From contig OZ020616.1 of the NCBI GenBank assembly GCA_963971575.1, positions 23,454,713 through 23,518,712 of the forward strand: DNA of 64,000 bases, given 5' to 3'. The translations under genes and the position numbers were made by a program. The notes below the pieces were generated by a model. That model saw nothing but the letters and a program-made list of their open reading frames with translations. It had not been told where the DNA came from and made no database searches. The DNA comes from Liopterus haemorrhoidalis (taxonomy: Eukaryota; Arthropoda; Insecta; Coleoptera; Dytiscidae). Shown here piece after piece: positions 50,877 through 60,541 of the stretch (positions are counted from its first letter, which is position 1; each line of letters starts with the position of its first letter).

Positions 50877-51725
50877 GTGATGTACATACGGAAGGGTACG
50901 TATCGCAAACGGGGTGCAGGTTTACTAAATACGCTAATAAATAAACTCCCAATCGAACTTCACATACCCGGTTATAGATATTGTGGTCCTGGCACACGTT
51001 TAGAAAAGCGTTTTTTACGGGGTGATAAAGGTATAAATCAGCTGGACGAAGCTTGCAAACTTCACGATATTGCATATTCCTTACATAAAAATCTTGAAGA
51101 AAGACAGAAGGCAGATCGTATTTTAGCTGAAGAAGCTTCCCAACGTCTTAAATCACCAGACGCATCGTTCGGTGAAAAACTAGCATCTTTAGGTGTAAAA
51201 TCTGCAATGAAAGCTAAAGTTAAATTAGGTATGGGTTGCAAGACTATTAAACGAAAATCTATGAAACGGAAAACGGGCAGAGCATTATCATTTCGAGACG
51301 TAGTGAAACGAGCTCGTTCGGCAATTAAGAAAAGTAAACCATCAAATGTGATGAAGGCGTCTCAAATAGCGTTTAATTCGGTGAAGAGAATCAAGAATAA
51401 AATTGGTACACCGAGAGTTATACCAATACCTAAATCAGGTGGTTTTCTTCCTTTGATACCTCTTTTTGCAGGACTTAGTGCCCTCGGAGCGTTGGGAGGA
51501 GGTGCAGCTGGTATAGCTAAGGCTGATAACGATGCTCGTGCAGCTTCTCAGGAATTGAAGGAAAAGCAAAGACATAATAAAACGATGGAAGGTATCGCTG
51601 TAGGTAAAGGATTGTACTTGAAAACACATAAAAAAGGTTATGGAATGTATTTGAGAGCACCATCTAAAAAAAGGGGTGATGGTATGTACTTGAGAGCTCC
51701 ATCAAAATCAAAAAACTACCAATAA
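50877..51725 (+). CDS. PLA2-domain minor capsid protein
   Basis: 282 codons, intact. A parvovirus VP1-type phospholipase A2 domain near the N-terminus: calcium loop YRYCGPGTRLEKRF (residues 34-47) and catalytic dyad DEACKLHDIAYS (His63-Asp64). In the family the enzyme breaches the endosomal membrane during entry. Then come basic segments (KTIKRKSMKRKTGR), a hydrophobic Gly/Ala-rich segment (GGFLPLIPLFAGLSALGALG, about residues 190-215) resembling adenoviral core/membrane-active peptides, and a C-terminal pair of GMYLRAPSK repeats. The start ATG is the second Met option of the first two codons. It overlaps the protease frame that follows. Confidence 0.92.
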   Translation: MMYIRKGTYRKRGAGLLNTLINKLPIELHIPGYRYCGPGTRLEKRFLRGDKGINQLDEACKLHDIAYSLHKNLEERQKADRILAEEASQRLKSPDASFGEKLASLGVKSAMKAKVKLGMGCKTIKRKSMKRKTGRALSFRDVVKRARSAIKKSKPSNVMKASQIAFNSVKRIKNKIGTPRVIPIPKSGGFLPLIPLFAGLSALGALGGGAAGIAKADNDARAASQELKEKQRHNKTMEGIAVGKGLYLKTHKKGYGMYLRAPSKKRGDGMYLRAPSKSKNYQ

Positions 51726-51727
51726 AG

Positions 51728-52079
51728 TTACCAAAACGTGCCCTCACTAACATTGACATAACCAAATTTGCGGAAAAACTAAAATTATCATATTTTCGTG
51801 GAACGTTTATGAGAAATGAGCTACCGGCAAAAATAAAAAATATCGAGATGGGTGTTATAAATTTAGATGATGTTGATGGACCAGGTACTCATTGGGTAGC
51901 ATACAAAAAAATATGGTAATGAGGCTACATATTTTGATAGTTTTGGTAACTTGAAACCTCCAATTGAAGTAGTGAAATATCTCAACTGTAATATAAAATA
52001 TAACCATGATGCACATCAAACTTACGACGCTCTGAATTGTGGACATTTATGTTTAAAATTTTTGTATGAAAACGAATAA
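51728..52079 (+). pseudogene. adenain-like cysteine protease, frameshifted
   Basis: Maturation protease of the adenovirus/Polinton type (C48/C5-like). The first block shows ALTNIDITKFAEKLKLSYFR and the active-site His in GPGTHWVAY. A run of seven A at about 51904-51910 is followed by a stop at 51917-51919; the remaining blocks (YFDSFGNL with the acidic residue, NCGHLCLKFL with the catalytic Cys) lie in the next frame up to the stop at 52077-52079. No in-frame ATG precedes the conserved N-terminus, although the frame is open back to 51680. The gene is broken by a single small indel and possibly a start loss. Confidence 0.85.
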
Positions 52080-52123
52080 AAGATAAAATCTGTATAAAAA
52101 GTATTAGTTTTACTATAGAAATC

Positions 52124-52843
52124 ATGTCGAACACATTCACCCTTACACAACGCAGTTCTGTGTTAACTGCTGATATTAATCCTGCCATTGACTTGGATGA
52201 TGGTGAATATGTTCTCGGTTTAACAAATTTCGAGTCGTACAATTCAATTCCAAACATCGAGGAAGGCGTTAATAACTGTTTTTATTTTGGTAACAAAAAA
52301 TGTGAATTACCAACAGGATCGTATGATATTAAAGATGTGAGATCATATATAAACAAGTGTATTCAAATGAAAAATTCTGATTCTGATCAATCTAAGAAGG
52401 ACTCTTTGATACTTAAATCGAACAGAAGTACGTTGAAATGTGAAATTTTAGAAAGTCAAGACATAGATTTCAGTAAAAATGATACTTTTAGAGAATTATT
52501 CGGGTTTAAACCTCGTGTTCTTGAAGCCAATAAGGTGCACATTGCAGATTTTCCAATAGATATATTGAAGGTTAATTCTTTGTGTATAACATGTAATTTA
52601 GTCTCAGGCTCCTACAATAACGGTAACGCAACACATATAATTCATGAATTTTTTCCTAACGCTGAACCCGGTGAAAAAATAATTGAAAGCCCACAACACG
52701 CTATCTACTTGCCAATAAACACGCGGAGAATTAGTTCGATTATAGTACAAATACAGGATCAAGATGGAAATTTGGTTAATTTCAGAGGTGAAGTCGTTAC
52801 GTTAAGGTTACATCTGAAGAAAATTTCAAAATATGGTGATTAA
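52124..52843 (+). CDS. penton-like minor capsid protein
   Basis: 239 codons, intact. MSNTFTLTQRSSVLTADINP and AIDLDDGEYVLGLTNFESYN open a single jelly-roll-like, beta-rich protein; LPTGSYDIKDVRSYINKC and INTRRISSIIVQIQDQDGNL near the end are characteristic positions of the Polinton/adintovirus penton homologue. The C-terminus VTLRLHLKKISK matches a closing strand. It is followed with an overlap by a 49-codon ORF and then by the major capsid gene, the typical order. Confidence 0.85.
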   Translation: MSNTFTLTQRSSVLTADINPAIDLDDGEYVLGLTNFESYNSIPNIEEGVNNCFYFGNKKCELPTGSYDIKDVRSYINKCIQMKNSDSDQSKKDSLILKSNRSTLKCEILESQDIDFSKNDTFRELFGFKPRVLEANKVHIADFPIDILKVNSLCITCNLVSGSYNNGNATHIIHEFFPNAEPGEKIIESPQHAIYLPINTRRISSIIVQIQDQDGNLVNFRGEVVTLRLHLKKISKYGD

Positions 52844-52982
52844 ATATAATCAACCCCAGCGTATCCAGATAGTTAATGAGTTGCAGAATCTTCAACAAGC
52901 TAGTTCGTTGAGGTCAGTCAAACGATTAACATCGGAAAATAAAAAATTTCTAGAGTCTCTAGGATTTAAAATTAATTTTTAA
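52833..52982 (+). CDS. 49-aa microprotein overlapping the penton gene
   Basis: A 49-codon frame whose ATG lies 11 bases before the end of the penton gene (ATGGTGATTAA overlap). It reads MVIKYNQPQRIQIVNELQNL, then SSLRSVKRLTSENKKFLESL and a GFKINF end. The LTxxNxxFLxSLGF ending is one I associate with short ORFs at the same position in other Polintons (memory, unverified). It is basic and helical and could be a capsid cement peptide or a translational regulator. The overlap suggests coupled translation. Confidence 0.55.
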   Translation: MVIKYNQPQRIQIVNELQNLQQASSLRSVKRLTSENKKFLESLGFKINF

Positions 52983-53095
52983 AATTAAAAATAAGAAGAA
53001 GAAAAACAAGAAATCTATCACAATAATTATTTGGATCAGAATTAAGTTTGATTCAATTTTAAAGAGTAAAAATAATATATTTTGCATAAAGAAAA

Positions 53096-54316
53096 ATGGA
53101 TTTTAATATTTTAAATGTCACTGAACGTGCTATAGAAGATAGTGCAATTATAAATGCTGAAAGGCACACACATCAACCCTATTCCTCAACAACTTTTAAC
53201 CACAATGATGAGATAAGAATTGCACTTTCTCAACAAGATGCGTATACTTTACCGTGGAACAGTTTGATTTATATCGAAGGACGTGTAACTAAAGAAGATG
53301 GTACCCCATCAACCACTGTAAAATTTACAAATAACGGTATAGCATTTTTATTTGAAGAGATTCGCTATGAACTCAACGGTGTTATAATTGACAAAGTTCG
53401 TAATCCAGGAATTACAACCACTATGAAATCATACATTTCATATAATGAAAATGAGAGCAAGGCATTGAAAAATGCTGGATGGTATGGATGTTCGAAAACG
53501 GCTCAAGATCTAATAGACGAAAAAGGATATTTCAATGTTTGCGTACCGCTTCGAATGATGCTTGGATTTGGTGAAGATTTTCGAAAAATTATAATGAACT
53601 TGCGACAAGAATTGATCCTCATACGTAGTAACACCGATCATAATGCTTTGATAAGTACAGTTGATAATGAAAAAGTTAAAGTTGAAATAAGTAAAGTCCA
53701 GTGGAAAATTCCTCATATTTCAGTAGCAGATGCGCAACGGTTAATGTTGTTGAATTTACTCAATGTTAACGCAGAATTGCAATTAGCGTTCAGAAGTTGG
53801 GAGCTCGTTGAATATCCTCTTTTACAAGAAACTCAACAACACACGTGGGCGGTAAAAACAGCTTCACAACTAGAAAAACCTCGTTTCATAATTTTCGATT
53901 TACAAACCGATGCGAAAAATAATATAACTAAATGCATGAGTAAATTTGATGCTTGCAACTTGACTAACATAAAGTTACACTTGAATTCTGAAATGTATCC
54001 ATATGATAATTTAAATTTGAACTTTGAGAAAAATTATTATGCTATCTTATACGAGATGTATGCACAGTTTCAATCATCTTATTACGGTCGAGAAAACGAA
54101 CCAATAATGTCACCGAAAGATTTCAAAAAGTTCGCTCCATTAGCTGTCATAAATTGTTCTTTCCAGAATGAAATGTTAAAATCTGGATCTGTGGACATTC
54201 GTTTGGAATTTGAAACGGCTACAAATGTACCTGCAAATACTACGGCTTATTGTCTTATTTTACACGATAAAATTGTAAAATATTCCCCTACAACTAGCAT
54301 TGTACGCGTAATGTAA
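53096..54316 (+). CDS. hexon-like double jelly-roll major capsid protein
   Basis: 406 codons, intact. MDFNILNVTERAIEDSAIIN begins the protein, and TTFNHNDEIRIALSQQDAYT, LPWNSLIYIEGRVT, FLFEEIRYELNGVIIDKVRN, VPLRMMLGFGEDFRKIIMNL and the closing SGSVDIRLEFETATNVPANT and AYCLILHDKIVKY are successive beta-rich blocks of the Polinton/adintovirus major capsid. Length and the alternation of strands fit two jelly rolls. The 113-bp gap to the preceding microprotein may hold a late promoter. It forms the icosahedral shell with the penton protein. Confidence 0.88.
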   Translation: MDFNILNVTERAIEDSAIINAERHTHQPYSSTTFNHNDEIRIALSQQDAYTLPWNSLIYIEGRVTKEDGTPSTTVKFTNNGIAFLFEEIRYELNGVIIDKVRNPGITTTMKSYISYNENESKALKNAGWYGCSKTAQDLIDEKGYFNVCVPLRMMLGFGEDFRKIIMNLRQELILIRSNTDHNALISTVDNEKVKVEISKVQWKIPHISVADAQRLMLLNLLNVNAELQLAFRSWELVEYPLLQETQQHTWAVKTASQLEKPRFIIFDLQTDAKNNITKCMSKFDACNLTNIKLHLNSEMYPYDNLNLNFEKNYYAILYEMYAQFQSSYYGRENEPIMSPKDFKKFAPLAVINCSFQNEMLKSGSVDIRLEFETATNVPANTTAYCLILHDKIVKYSPTTSIVRVM

Positions 54317-54625
54317 AATGTTTGATAAATGTATTTTTTTTTTTTAAATTGTGTTTTTCAAAAATATTTTTATTAATTTATAAAACTTGTCTGATTCTGT
54401 TTATAATTATTCACGCCTCATGCCAAGGTTAAACCGTTGATACTTCAATGTAGATGATGAGGGTCACACGTAAAGTTACCCCTTCCAATTTACTTTACTA
54501 TGTATATAAAGGTATCTGGAAAATTATCAGAGTACAGTACAGCATCACTATAAGATAAGATAATGCATTTTATTTCACCAATTTTTAATTAATAAAATTT
54601 CTTATACAACTAGATATACTACAAC
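54317..54625. promoter_or_regulatory. intergenic region with IAP promoter
   Basis: TATATAAA at 54503-54510 and TCAGAG at 54527-54532, 26 bases from the first T of the box to the initiator A, form a TATA/initiator pair about 95 bases ahead of the IAP start. The rest is AT-rich with a poly-T run near 54332. Confidence 0.55.
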
Positions 54626-55604
54626 ATGAATTTTTTTTTATTACCGATGAACATAGAAAGTGAGAGATTAAGATCATTTTATGTAAGTGTGAGGTGGCCC
54701 GCAATGGGTATAAATGTGGAAGAATTGGCAAGAGATGGGTTTTTCTACACATTCAAAGGAGACATTGTCAAGTGCGCATATTGTTTTGTTGAAATTGGAG
54801 AGTGGACATTTGGTGCAAATGTCAAAGAAGAACACAGAAAAGTTGCACCCAACTGTCCAATGGTGCTCGGAACTGTTGAAGACAACGTGCCTATAAATCG
54901 GAATAACGAGCTAGTAAATTCAAACGATGCAGATATATCAAATCAGCAACTAACTGGCACAACATTTGACAATAAAGCAGAAGTTGGGGTATACTCGCAC
55001 GATTTTTCTGTGTACCCCAACTTTACCATGTATAGTCGAAGATTAGAAACTTTTAAAACATGGCCAAAATCTATGAGGCAAACCCCAAAAGATGCCATAT
55101 CTTTTGGGGTCCAAGTAGTGGGGACGCTGTCATCTGCTTTAAGTGTGGAGGAATGCTGCGGAGTTGGTTACCAGTTTTTTCTCCATATATTGAACATGTT
55201 AGGGCATTTAAGTTGTGTCCTTTCATAAATATCTTGGTGGGGTATGATTTTGTTCATAAAATGCATCAAGATGTGATGCAAGTGTTAAGACAAGAAACAG
55301 AGCAGCCGCAGCAGCATCAGCAGCGCACAGATTTACAACAACAACCAGGGGAGCAGGATGAGGAAGAGGAGGTGGAGGTGGAGGAGGTGAGGAGGTGGGG
55401 GTAGAGGTGGATGTAGAGGAGGTAGAGCAACCCGAAGTTGCAGTAAATAATAAATGTAAGATTTGTTATATTGAGGATGTGCAAATTGCATTTTTGCCAT
55501 GCGGACACTCTGTCGTGTGTGTGCAATGTGCGCAACCTATTGAAAAATGTGTAATATGTCGAAATAATATTTCTAGTTGTGTAAGAATTTTTATTAATTA
55601 AAAT
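54626..55604 (+). pseudogene. IAP-like protein, BIR-BIR-RING, frameshifted
   Basis: An inhibitor-of-apoptosis-type protein, which in the family binds caspases or IAP antagonists and acts as an E3 ligase. Frame 54626-55228: BIR1 with RLRSFYVSVRWPAMGIN, LARDGFFYT and zinc ligands C50, C53, H70, C77; then RLETFKTWPKSMR opening BIR2. BIR2 continues in another frame (CFKCGGMLRSW, EHVRAFKLCPF, 55060-55404), followed by a Gln- and Glu-rich linker. A third frame (55395-55604) holds a C3HC4 RING: CKIC, CGHSVVCVQC, CVIC. Two shifts, one in BIR2 and one in the acidic linker near 55380-55395, break it. The start is 54626 or the internal ATG at 54647. Confidence 0.88.
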
Positions 55605-55742
55605 AAAATACATTTTATAAATTCTAATTTTTTAATTTTATTTATTTATGTAAGATACATTTTTCCATACAATTACAGGTTTTTAGGATAACATTTGAAC
55701 AGAAAGGTATACAAGTAAGTATGTATAAGTTATTCTATAGAA
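55605..55742. other. convergent intergenic gap
   Basis: An AT-rich 138-bp gap between the 3' ends of the IAP and polymerase genes, containing AATAAAATAC just after the IAP stop as a likely polyadenylation signal. Confidence 0.5.
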
Positions 55743-55920
55743 TTAGTAAAAGCTATAACCCCAAGGTAAAGTGTCAGTCAATAAATAATTTACAATACGT
55801 TTATCATCGTGTGGACTTAGTGCTAATTTTTTCTGTTTTACGGTGTGAACATTGTGCTTTTTTGATAGTATATTAAATTGAGTTCTAGTAACAGTTAAAT
55901 TATTAAATAGACAATCGTCG
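55743..55920 (-). pseudogene. PolB C-terminal piece, cut off by a LINE
   Basis: On the minus strand 55920-55743 encodes about 59 residues ending in a TAA at 55743-55745: [31 protein letters not shown] and TLPWGYSFY. This is the characteristic end of Polinton/adintovirus PolB. It is the missing C-terminus of the polymerase at 60542-63981, displaced by 4.6 kb of LINE. It shares AATCGT with the other side of the LINE. Confidence 0.88.
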
Positions 55921-56449
55921 GACTCATATCTGAGTCCGACTCTGTAGTGGTAACAGGTGATTTTTATATTGTGTCAAAAAATTAAATAGTTTTCTGTTTC
56001 AAAGTTATTGTTAAATATTTATTCAAATGGTAAAGTATATTATTAATTATTTTCTATCATTTGTGCTAATTTTCCTAATACATTTCATTCAGAAATCGTT
56101 TTAAATTGTAATTGAAAAGTCTTTACACGTGTTACTTAGCATATTACGGCTAACGCGCATGTCCATATTAGTCTAGTTTATATCAGGCTGGTATTAAGTG
56201 AAATTTATTTTCATTGTTAAGTTTATTTTGTCAGTTTTATTGTTATTTATTTTTTAATCTGTTGCTATTTTAATTATTTATTTATTTAATTTATCATTTT
56301 TATTCTATCTATCGCACCTTTTTTTTTTTTTTGTTCTCCTTCCGTGGCTTTTTTGTGTGTCGTAATTCAAGTCCGCTTGATAAGCCCCTTGCGGTGAAAC
56401 GTGTGTCCCTGTTTGTACCTTTTCTTTCCTTAATCTTACTTTTATCACA
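55921..56449 (+). promoter_or_regulatory. LINE 5' UTR with terminal hairpin
   Basis: The first bases form an inverted repeat: GTCGGACTCA / TGAGTCCGAC around TATC (55917-55940), partly overlapping viral sequence. The rest is AT-rich, with a poly-T run near 56318-56332. An internal promoter is expected in this region for the element type, but no motif is certain. Confidence 0.45.
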
Positions 56450-57412
56450 ATGTCAGTCTGCAATACGTGTTTAAGTAATATTACAACGAAATCTCCGGGT
56501 TTACAATGCACTGGTCTCTGCGCACAGTTTTACCATGCTAAGTGTGTAGGCATTTCATTGAAAGACCTACACTCATTCATCGCGGTTGGCGCATCATGGA
56601 AGTGTCCGTCATGCCAGCTCCCTGGCAAAAAATACGTTAGTAATTCTGTCATCACAGCTGACACTGATGTTACTAACCCCGGGGAAAACCAATACACAAT
56701 TCAGGCGCTTTATTTTCAACTGCGTGATATGAACAGACAAATGCAAGATATGCGCGATAAAAATCAGGAATTGCTTGTCTCTGTAAACTTTTGCAGTGAC
56801 AAGGTATCGGAGTTTGAGAGGATGATGCAAGAAATGGCGGGGAAATTTAAAATTATAGATTCGCTGAAACAAGAAAATGATGCGCTTAAAGCTCAGATGG
56901 AAACGATAAATGAAAGAATTGATAATCTTGAGCAAAGAACGCGAATTGATAATATAGAAATACAGGGTGTCCCAGAAATCAATAACGAGAACATATATAC
57001 AACCTTGGAAAAACTAGGAGAAGGAATAAACTACCCCTTATCGCAAAGTATTATCAGTGTTGCACATAGAGTGCAACATTTTAATTCTAACAATAAATTG
57101 CCAAGGAATATTATAGTGAAGCTTCAAAGCCGATCAAAGAAAATTGAAATTCTTACCGCAGCTAGAAGAACTAAACGAAGCTCAACGAATATCGGAAAAC
57201 CGGGCCTGACAATTTCTGGTCTTGGTGAGTCTATTTTCATAAACGATCACCTTACGGGCAACAATAAACAACTTCTGAAGAAAACCCGGGAAATGGCTAA
57301 AGAGCAAAATTACAAATTTGTTTGGGTTCGAAATTGTATAATACATGTACGCAAAAATGAAACTTCTCCTGCTAGAGTAATCAAATGTGAATCCGATATT
57401 TTAAAACTGTAA
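56450..57412 (+). CDS. LINE ORF1 with PHD finger and coiled coil
   Basis: 320 codons, intact. An N-terminal PHD-type zinc finger (C4, C7, C20, C24, H29, C32, then WKCPSC), a long coiled coil (LYFQLRDMNRQMQDMRDKNQ; LKQENDALKAQMETINERID), then an RRM-like/transposase-22-like domain (RIDNIEIQGVPEINNENIYT, IISVAHRVQHF, PRNIIVKLQSRSKKIEILTA) and a C-terminal SIFINDHLTGNNKQLLKKTR segment. It binds RNA and chaperones the element's RNP; the PHD may read histone tails. Stops 35 bases before ORF2. Confidence 0.9.
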   Translation: MSVCNTCLSNITTKSPGLQCTGLCAQFYHAKCVGISLKDLHSFIAVGASWKCPSCQLPGKKYVSNSVITADTDVTNPGENQYTIQALYFQLRDMNRQMQDMRDKNQELLVSVNFCSDKVSEFERMMQEMAGKFKIIDSLKQENDALKAQMETINERIDNLEQRTRIDNIEIQGVPEINNENIYTTLEKLGEGINYPLSQSIISVAHRVQHFNSNNKLPRNIIVKLQSRSKKIEILTAARRTKRSSTNIGKPGLTISGLGESIFINDHLTGNNKQLLKKTREMAKEQNYKFVWVRNCIIHVRKNETSPARVIKCESDILKL

Positions 57413-57447
57413 GCTTAAATTTTAATAATTATTTAATATAAATCTGT

Positions 57448-60330
57448 TTGCTCGCTCTTTCCATGTCTATTTCAGTATATTATCAGAATGTCCGAGGTCT
57501 ACGTACTAAAACACATACTTTTTATAAAAATTTGCTAAATAGTGACTTCGACGTTATATGTTTAACTGAAACATCTCTAGTATCCGGTATAAACACAAGC
57601 GAATTATTTACTAGCGAATATAACGTTTTTAGAAGAGATCGTGAAGAATCTGCATCTCAAAAAAAAGGCGGTGGCGGAGCACTCATTGCAGTTAGAAAAA
57701 CTTTCCATGTTAAGTGTTGTGAAAAGTGGTTTAGTGAAGCTGAAGATATATGGATTACTATTGGTTGTGGTCCTGGCAAATTCCATCTTTGTGTAGTATA
57801 TCTCCCTCCTGGAGATGAAAATGCTTTTCATTGTTTTATTGATAAGTTAAACGTTGTGATGTGCGACATTGGTAACGATGACGTATTTATATGTGGCGAC
57901 TTCAATTTGCCTAATATAAATTGGGTACAGAGCAACACTAATTTCTTAATCCCAACAAACTATTCAGATTTTCGCTGTACTTCATTTGCTGATTCTGCAT
58001 CGTTATGTAATCTCACTCAACACAACAGTATTAAAAATAGTATTGATCGTATTTTAGATTTGATTTTGACAAATATAAGTAGTGCCATTGATTATGTAAA
58101 AAACTATGAGTTTGCACTTGTACCTGAAGATCCTTATCACCCATCTTTAGAATTTAATATATTACTGAAAAATATTAAATATAACACTTTAAAACACAAC
58201 TCTAATAGAAATAATTTAAATAATTTAAATTTTTTAAAAGCCAATTATGCAGATATTGATAATGATCTTCAGCGTATAAACTGGTACAACTTATTTAAAA
58301 ACTGTGACATTCAGTCAGCTGTAACACTTTTTCATGAAAAGCTAAATACCATTCTGTTTCGTCATGTTCCTCGGAAAAAAGGTATTAAAACACAATATCC
58401 CGTTTGGTATTCTTCTGCTACCATTAAATCAATAAAGGAAAAGCGAAAGTATCATACACGCTGGAAATGTTTCGGCAATGGACTTGATTATGCATCATTT
58501 AGTCTTTTAAGAGGAAGATGTAAATTTCTGATAGCGAAAGATTATAAGAATTATTTGTCCGAAGTTGAGGAGAATATTATAAAAAATCCAAAACATTTCT
58601 GGAATTTCTCTAAAAACAAAAAAAGTTCGCATTCAAACATTCCAAATGCTATGTTTTATAATGATAGCAAAGCAAATGATGGTCAGTCCATAGCCGAATT
58701 ATTTTCTACTTATTTTAGATCAGTGTATGAAATTAACGCTACAAATCGGTACCAATGTCAAAATGATTCTTCACAAGAAGTGACATTTGCAGAAAATTTA
58801 ATTAATAATAGTAGACTTTTTTCCCGACTAAAAGAATTAGATCCTAACAAAGGAGCTGGAGATGATGGTATTCCTGCATCTTTGTTAAAAAACTGTTGCG
58901 TTGGTTTCACAATCCCGCTCTCAATATTATTTAAAAAATCACTATCTTGTGGTGAATTACCAACAGTGTGGAAAAATACTTTAGTAACCCCTATCTTTAA
59001 ATCTGGTGACAAAAGTAATGTGTGCAACTATAGGCCCATCTCTAAATTATCAGCTATAGCTAAAGTTTTTGAGTCCATCATATATAACGAAATATTTAAT
59101 GCGGTGAAACATATAATAATACCTCAGCAGCATGGTTTTTTTAAAGGTAGATCAGTGGAAACTAATCTTTTACTTTATACGCAACAAATATCCGATGCTT
59201 TAGATCACCGTGTACAGGTGGATGCAGTGTATACCGACTTCAGTAAGGCGTTTGATAAAATAGATCATAATATATTACTTAAAAAACTTGCTGAAGCAGG
59301 TATACATGGTGTCCTACTGCGCTGGGTTAACTCGTATTTACAGAATCGGTCTCAGGCTGTGGTTGTTCATGGATTTAAGTCTGACTTTTATATCTCAACT
59401 TCGGGTGTCCCTCAAGGTTCGCACCTTGGTCCCCTTCTTTTTATAATATACATAAATGATATTGTAAACTGTTTTAAGCACTCGCAAATACTGCTATATG
59501 CTGACGACTTGAAGATCTATTCACAGATTACATCTATTACTGATTGTCTTCTCCTACAAAAGGATCTAGTCAGTTTACATGACTACTGTATTTCAAATAA
59601 ACTATTTCTAAATTTTTCTAAATGCTTTCAGATAACTTTCACTAGAAACCATCAAACTTTTTCATTTTCCTATAGCATAAATTCAAACACACTTCTTAAC
59701 GTCAGCCATATTAAAGATCTTGGTGTAACCATAGACTCAAAGCTAAAATTTGACATTCATATAAATACCATAGTTCAGAAAGCTTACAAGATGTTGGGGT
59801 TCATCATTAGAACATCTAAATTTTTTAAAAATTACAAATCTGTCATGAGTTTATATAATGCATATGTAAATTCGCATTTAAGTTACTGCTGCACCGTCTG
59901 GAATCCCCAATATAATGTTCATATATCCCGAATAGAACAGATTCAAAAAAGATTTATTTGTTATATTTCTAGGAAAGCACCAATTTCCAGCATGAATTAC
60001 AGTACCGCATGTAAATACTTTAAGATGCTTACAGTAACTGATAAAAGATCTCTCTCTGACATTATTATATTTGCAAAAATTATTAATGGTATAGTTGATT
60101 CTCCATCTCTCCTGCAACTTACAAATATAAATGTCCCGAACCGGTATTTAAGAAACAAAAATTTAATACACCAGCCTTTTGCCAGAACCAACTCAAATTT
60201 TAATTCGCCTATTATTAGATTTTCATTTACTTATAATAACTTAGCTTCTATTCTTAATCTTGATATCTTTTTTCAAACTATAAACATCTTAAAAAAACAG
60301 ATTAAAAACTATTATATTAACAAATATTAA
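57448..60330 (+). CDS. LINE ORF2, endonuclease and reverse transcriptase
   Basis: 960 codons, intact. AP-endonuclease: SVYYQNVRGLRTKT, ICLTETSLV (catalytic Glu), VVYLPPGDENAF, FICGDFNLPNINW, and a DPYHPSLEF end in place of the usual SDH. RT: LDPNKGAGDDGIPASLLKN, TPIFKSGDKSNVCNYRPISK, VYTDFSKAFDKIDHNIL, SGVPQGSHLGPLLFIIYIND, LYADDLKIYSQ (catalytic), LGVTIDSKLKFDIHINTIV. C-terminal: SYCCTVWNPQYNVHISRIEQ and RSLSDIIIFAKIINGIVDSP, no RNase H. The ATG at 57448 or 57463 (MSISVYYQN) is likely. All catalytic positions are present except the altered SDH block. Confidence 0.92.
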   Translation: MLALSMSISVYYQNVRGLRTKTHTFYKNLLNSDFDVICLTETSLVSGINTSELFTSEYNVFRRDREESASQKKGGGGALIAVRKTFHVKCCEKWFSEAEDIWITIGCGPGKFHLCVVYLPPGDENAFHCFIDKLNVVMCDIGNDDVFICGDFNLPNINWVQSNTNFLIPTNYSDFRCTSFADSASLCNLTQHNSIKNSIDRILDLILTNISSAIDYVKNYEFALVPEDPYHPSLEFNILLKNIKYNTLKHNSNRNNLNNLNFLKANYADIDNDLQRINWYNLFKNCDIQSAVTLFHEKLNTILFRHVPRKKGIKTQYPVWYSSATIKSIKEKRKYHTRWKCFGNGLDYASFSLLRGRCKFLIAKDYKNYLSEVEENIIKNPKHFWNFSKNKKSSHSNIPNAMFYNDSKANDGQSIAELFSTYFRSVYEINATNRYQCQNDSSQEVTFAENLINNSRLFSRLKELDPNKGAGDDGIPASLLKNCCVGFTIPLSILFKKSLSCGELPTVWKNTLVTPIFKSGDKSNVCNYRPISKLSAIAKVFESIIYNEIFNAVKHIIIPQQHGFFKGRSVETNLLLYTQQISDALDHRVQVDAVYTDFSKAFDKIDHNILLKKLAEAGIHGVLLRWVNSYLQNRSQAVVVHGFKSDFYISTSGVPQGSHLGPLLFIIYINDIVNCFKHSQILLYADDLKIYSQITSITDCLLLQKDLVSLHDYCISNKLFLNFSKCFQITFTRNHQTFSFSYSINSNTLLNVSHIKDLGVTIDSKLKFDIHINTIVQKAYKMLGFIIRTSKFFKNYKSVMSLYNAYVNSHLSYCCTVWNPQYNVHISRIEQIQKRFICYISRKAPISSMNYSTACKYFKMLTVTDKRSLSDIIIFAKIINGIVDSPSLLQLTNINVPNRYLRNKNLIHQPFARTNSNFNSPIIRFSFTYNNLASILNLDIFFQTINILKKQIKNYYINKY

Positions 60331-60541
60331 TAATACACCTATTTTATAAAAAAAATGTGTATCAACTTTATATAACTTTTATATGTATATTGTATTTTTA
60401 TTATTATTATTGTTATCATTATTATTTTTATTTTTTTTTAATAATCACCAATGTAATTATATTGTTTAACAATGTTGTCGTTGTAGTGTTGGGTTAGTCC
60501 TGTATACAACGCTACGAACATTAAATAAATAAATAAATAAA
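60331..60541 (+). other. LINE 3' UTR and tail
   Basis: AT-rich with an ATTATTATTATTGTTATC tract at about 60398-60420, ending in (AAAT)n. The last bases abut the polymerase frame. Confidence 0.8.

Larger units (their letters stand above)
55921..60541 (+). mobile_element. intact Jockey/CR1-like LINE with PHD-finger ORF1
   Basis: A 4.6-kb non-LTR retrotransposon with 5' UTR, two open ORFs, 3' UTR and an (AAAT)n tail at about 60521-60541. It interrupts the viral polymerase gene. The short sequence AATCGT occurs on both sides (55913-55918 and about 60540-60545) as a probable short target duplication. With both ORFs open it is the youngest-looking LINE here. Confidence 0.9.
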
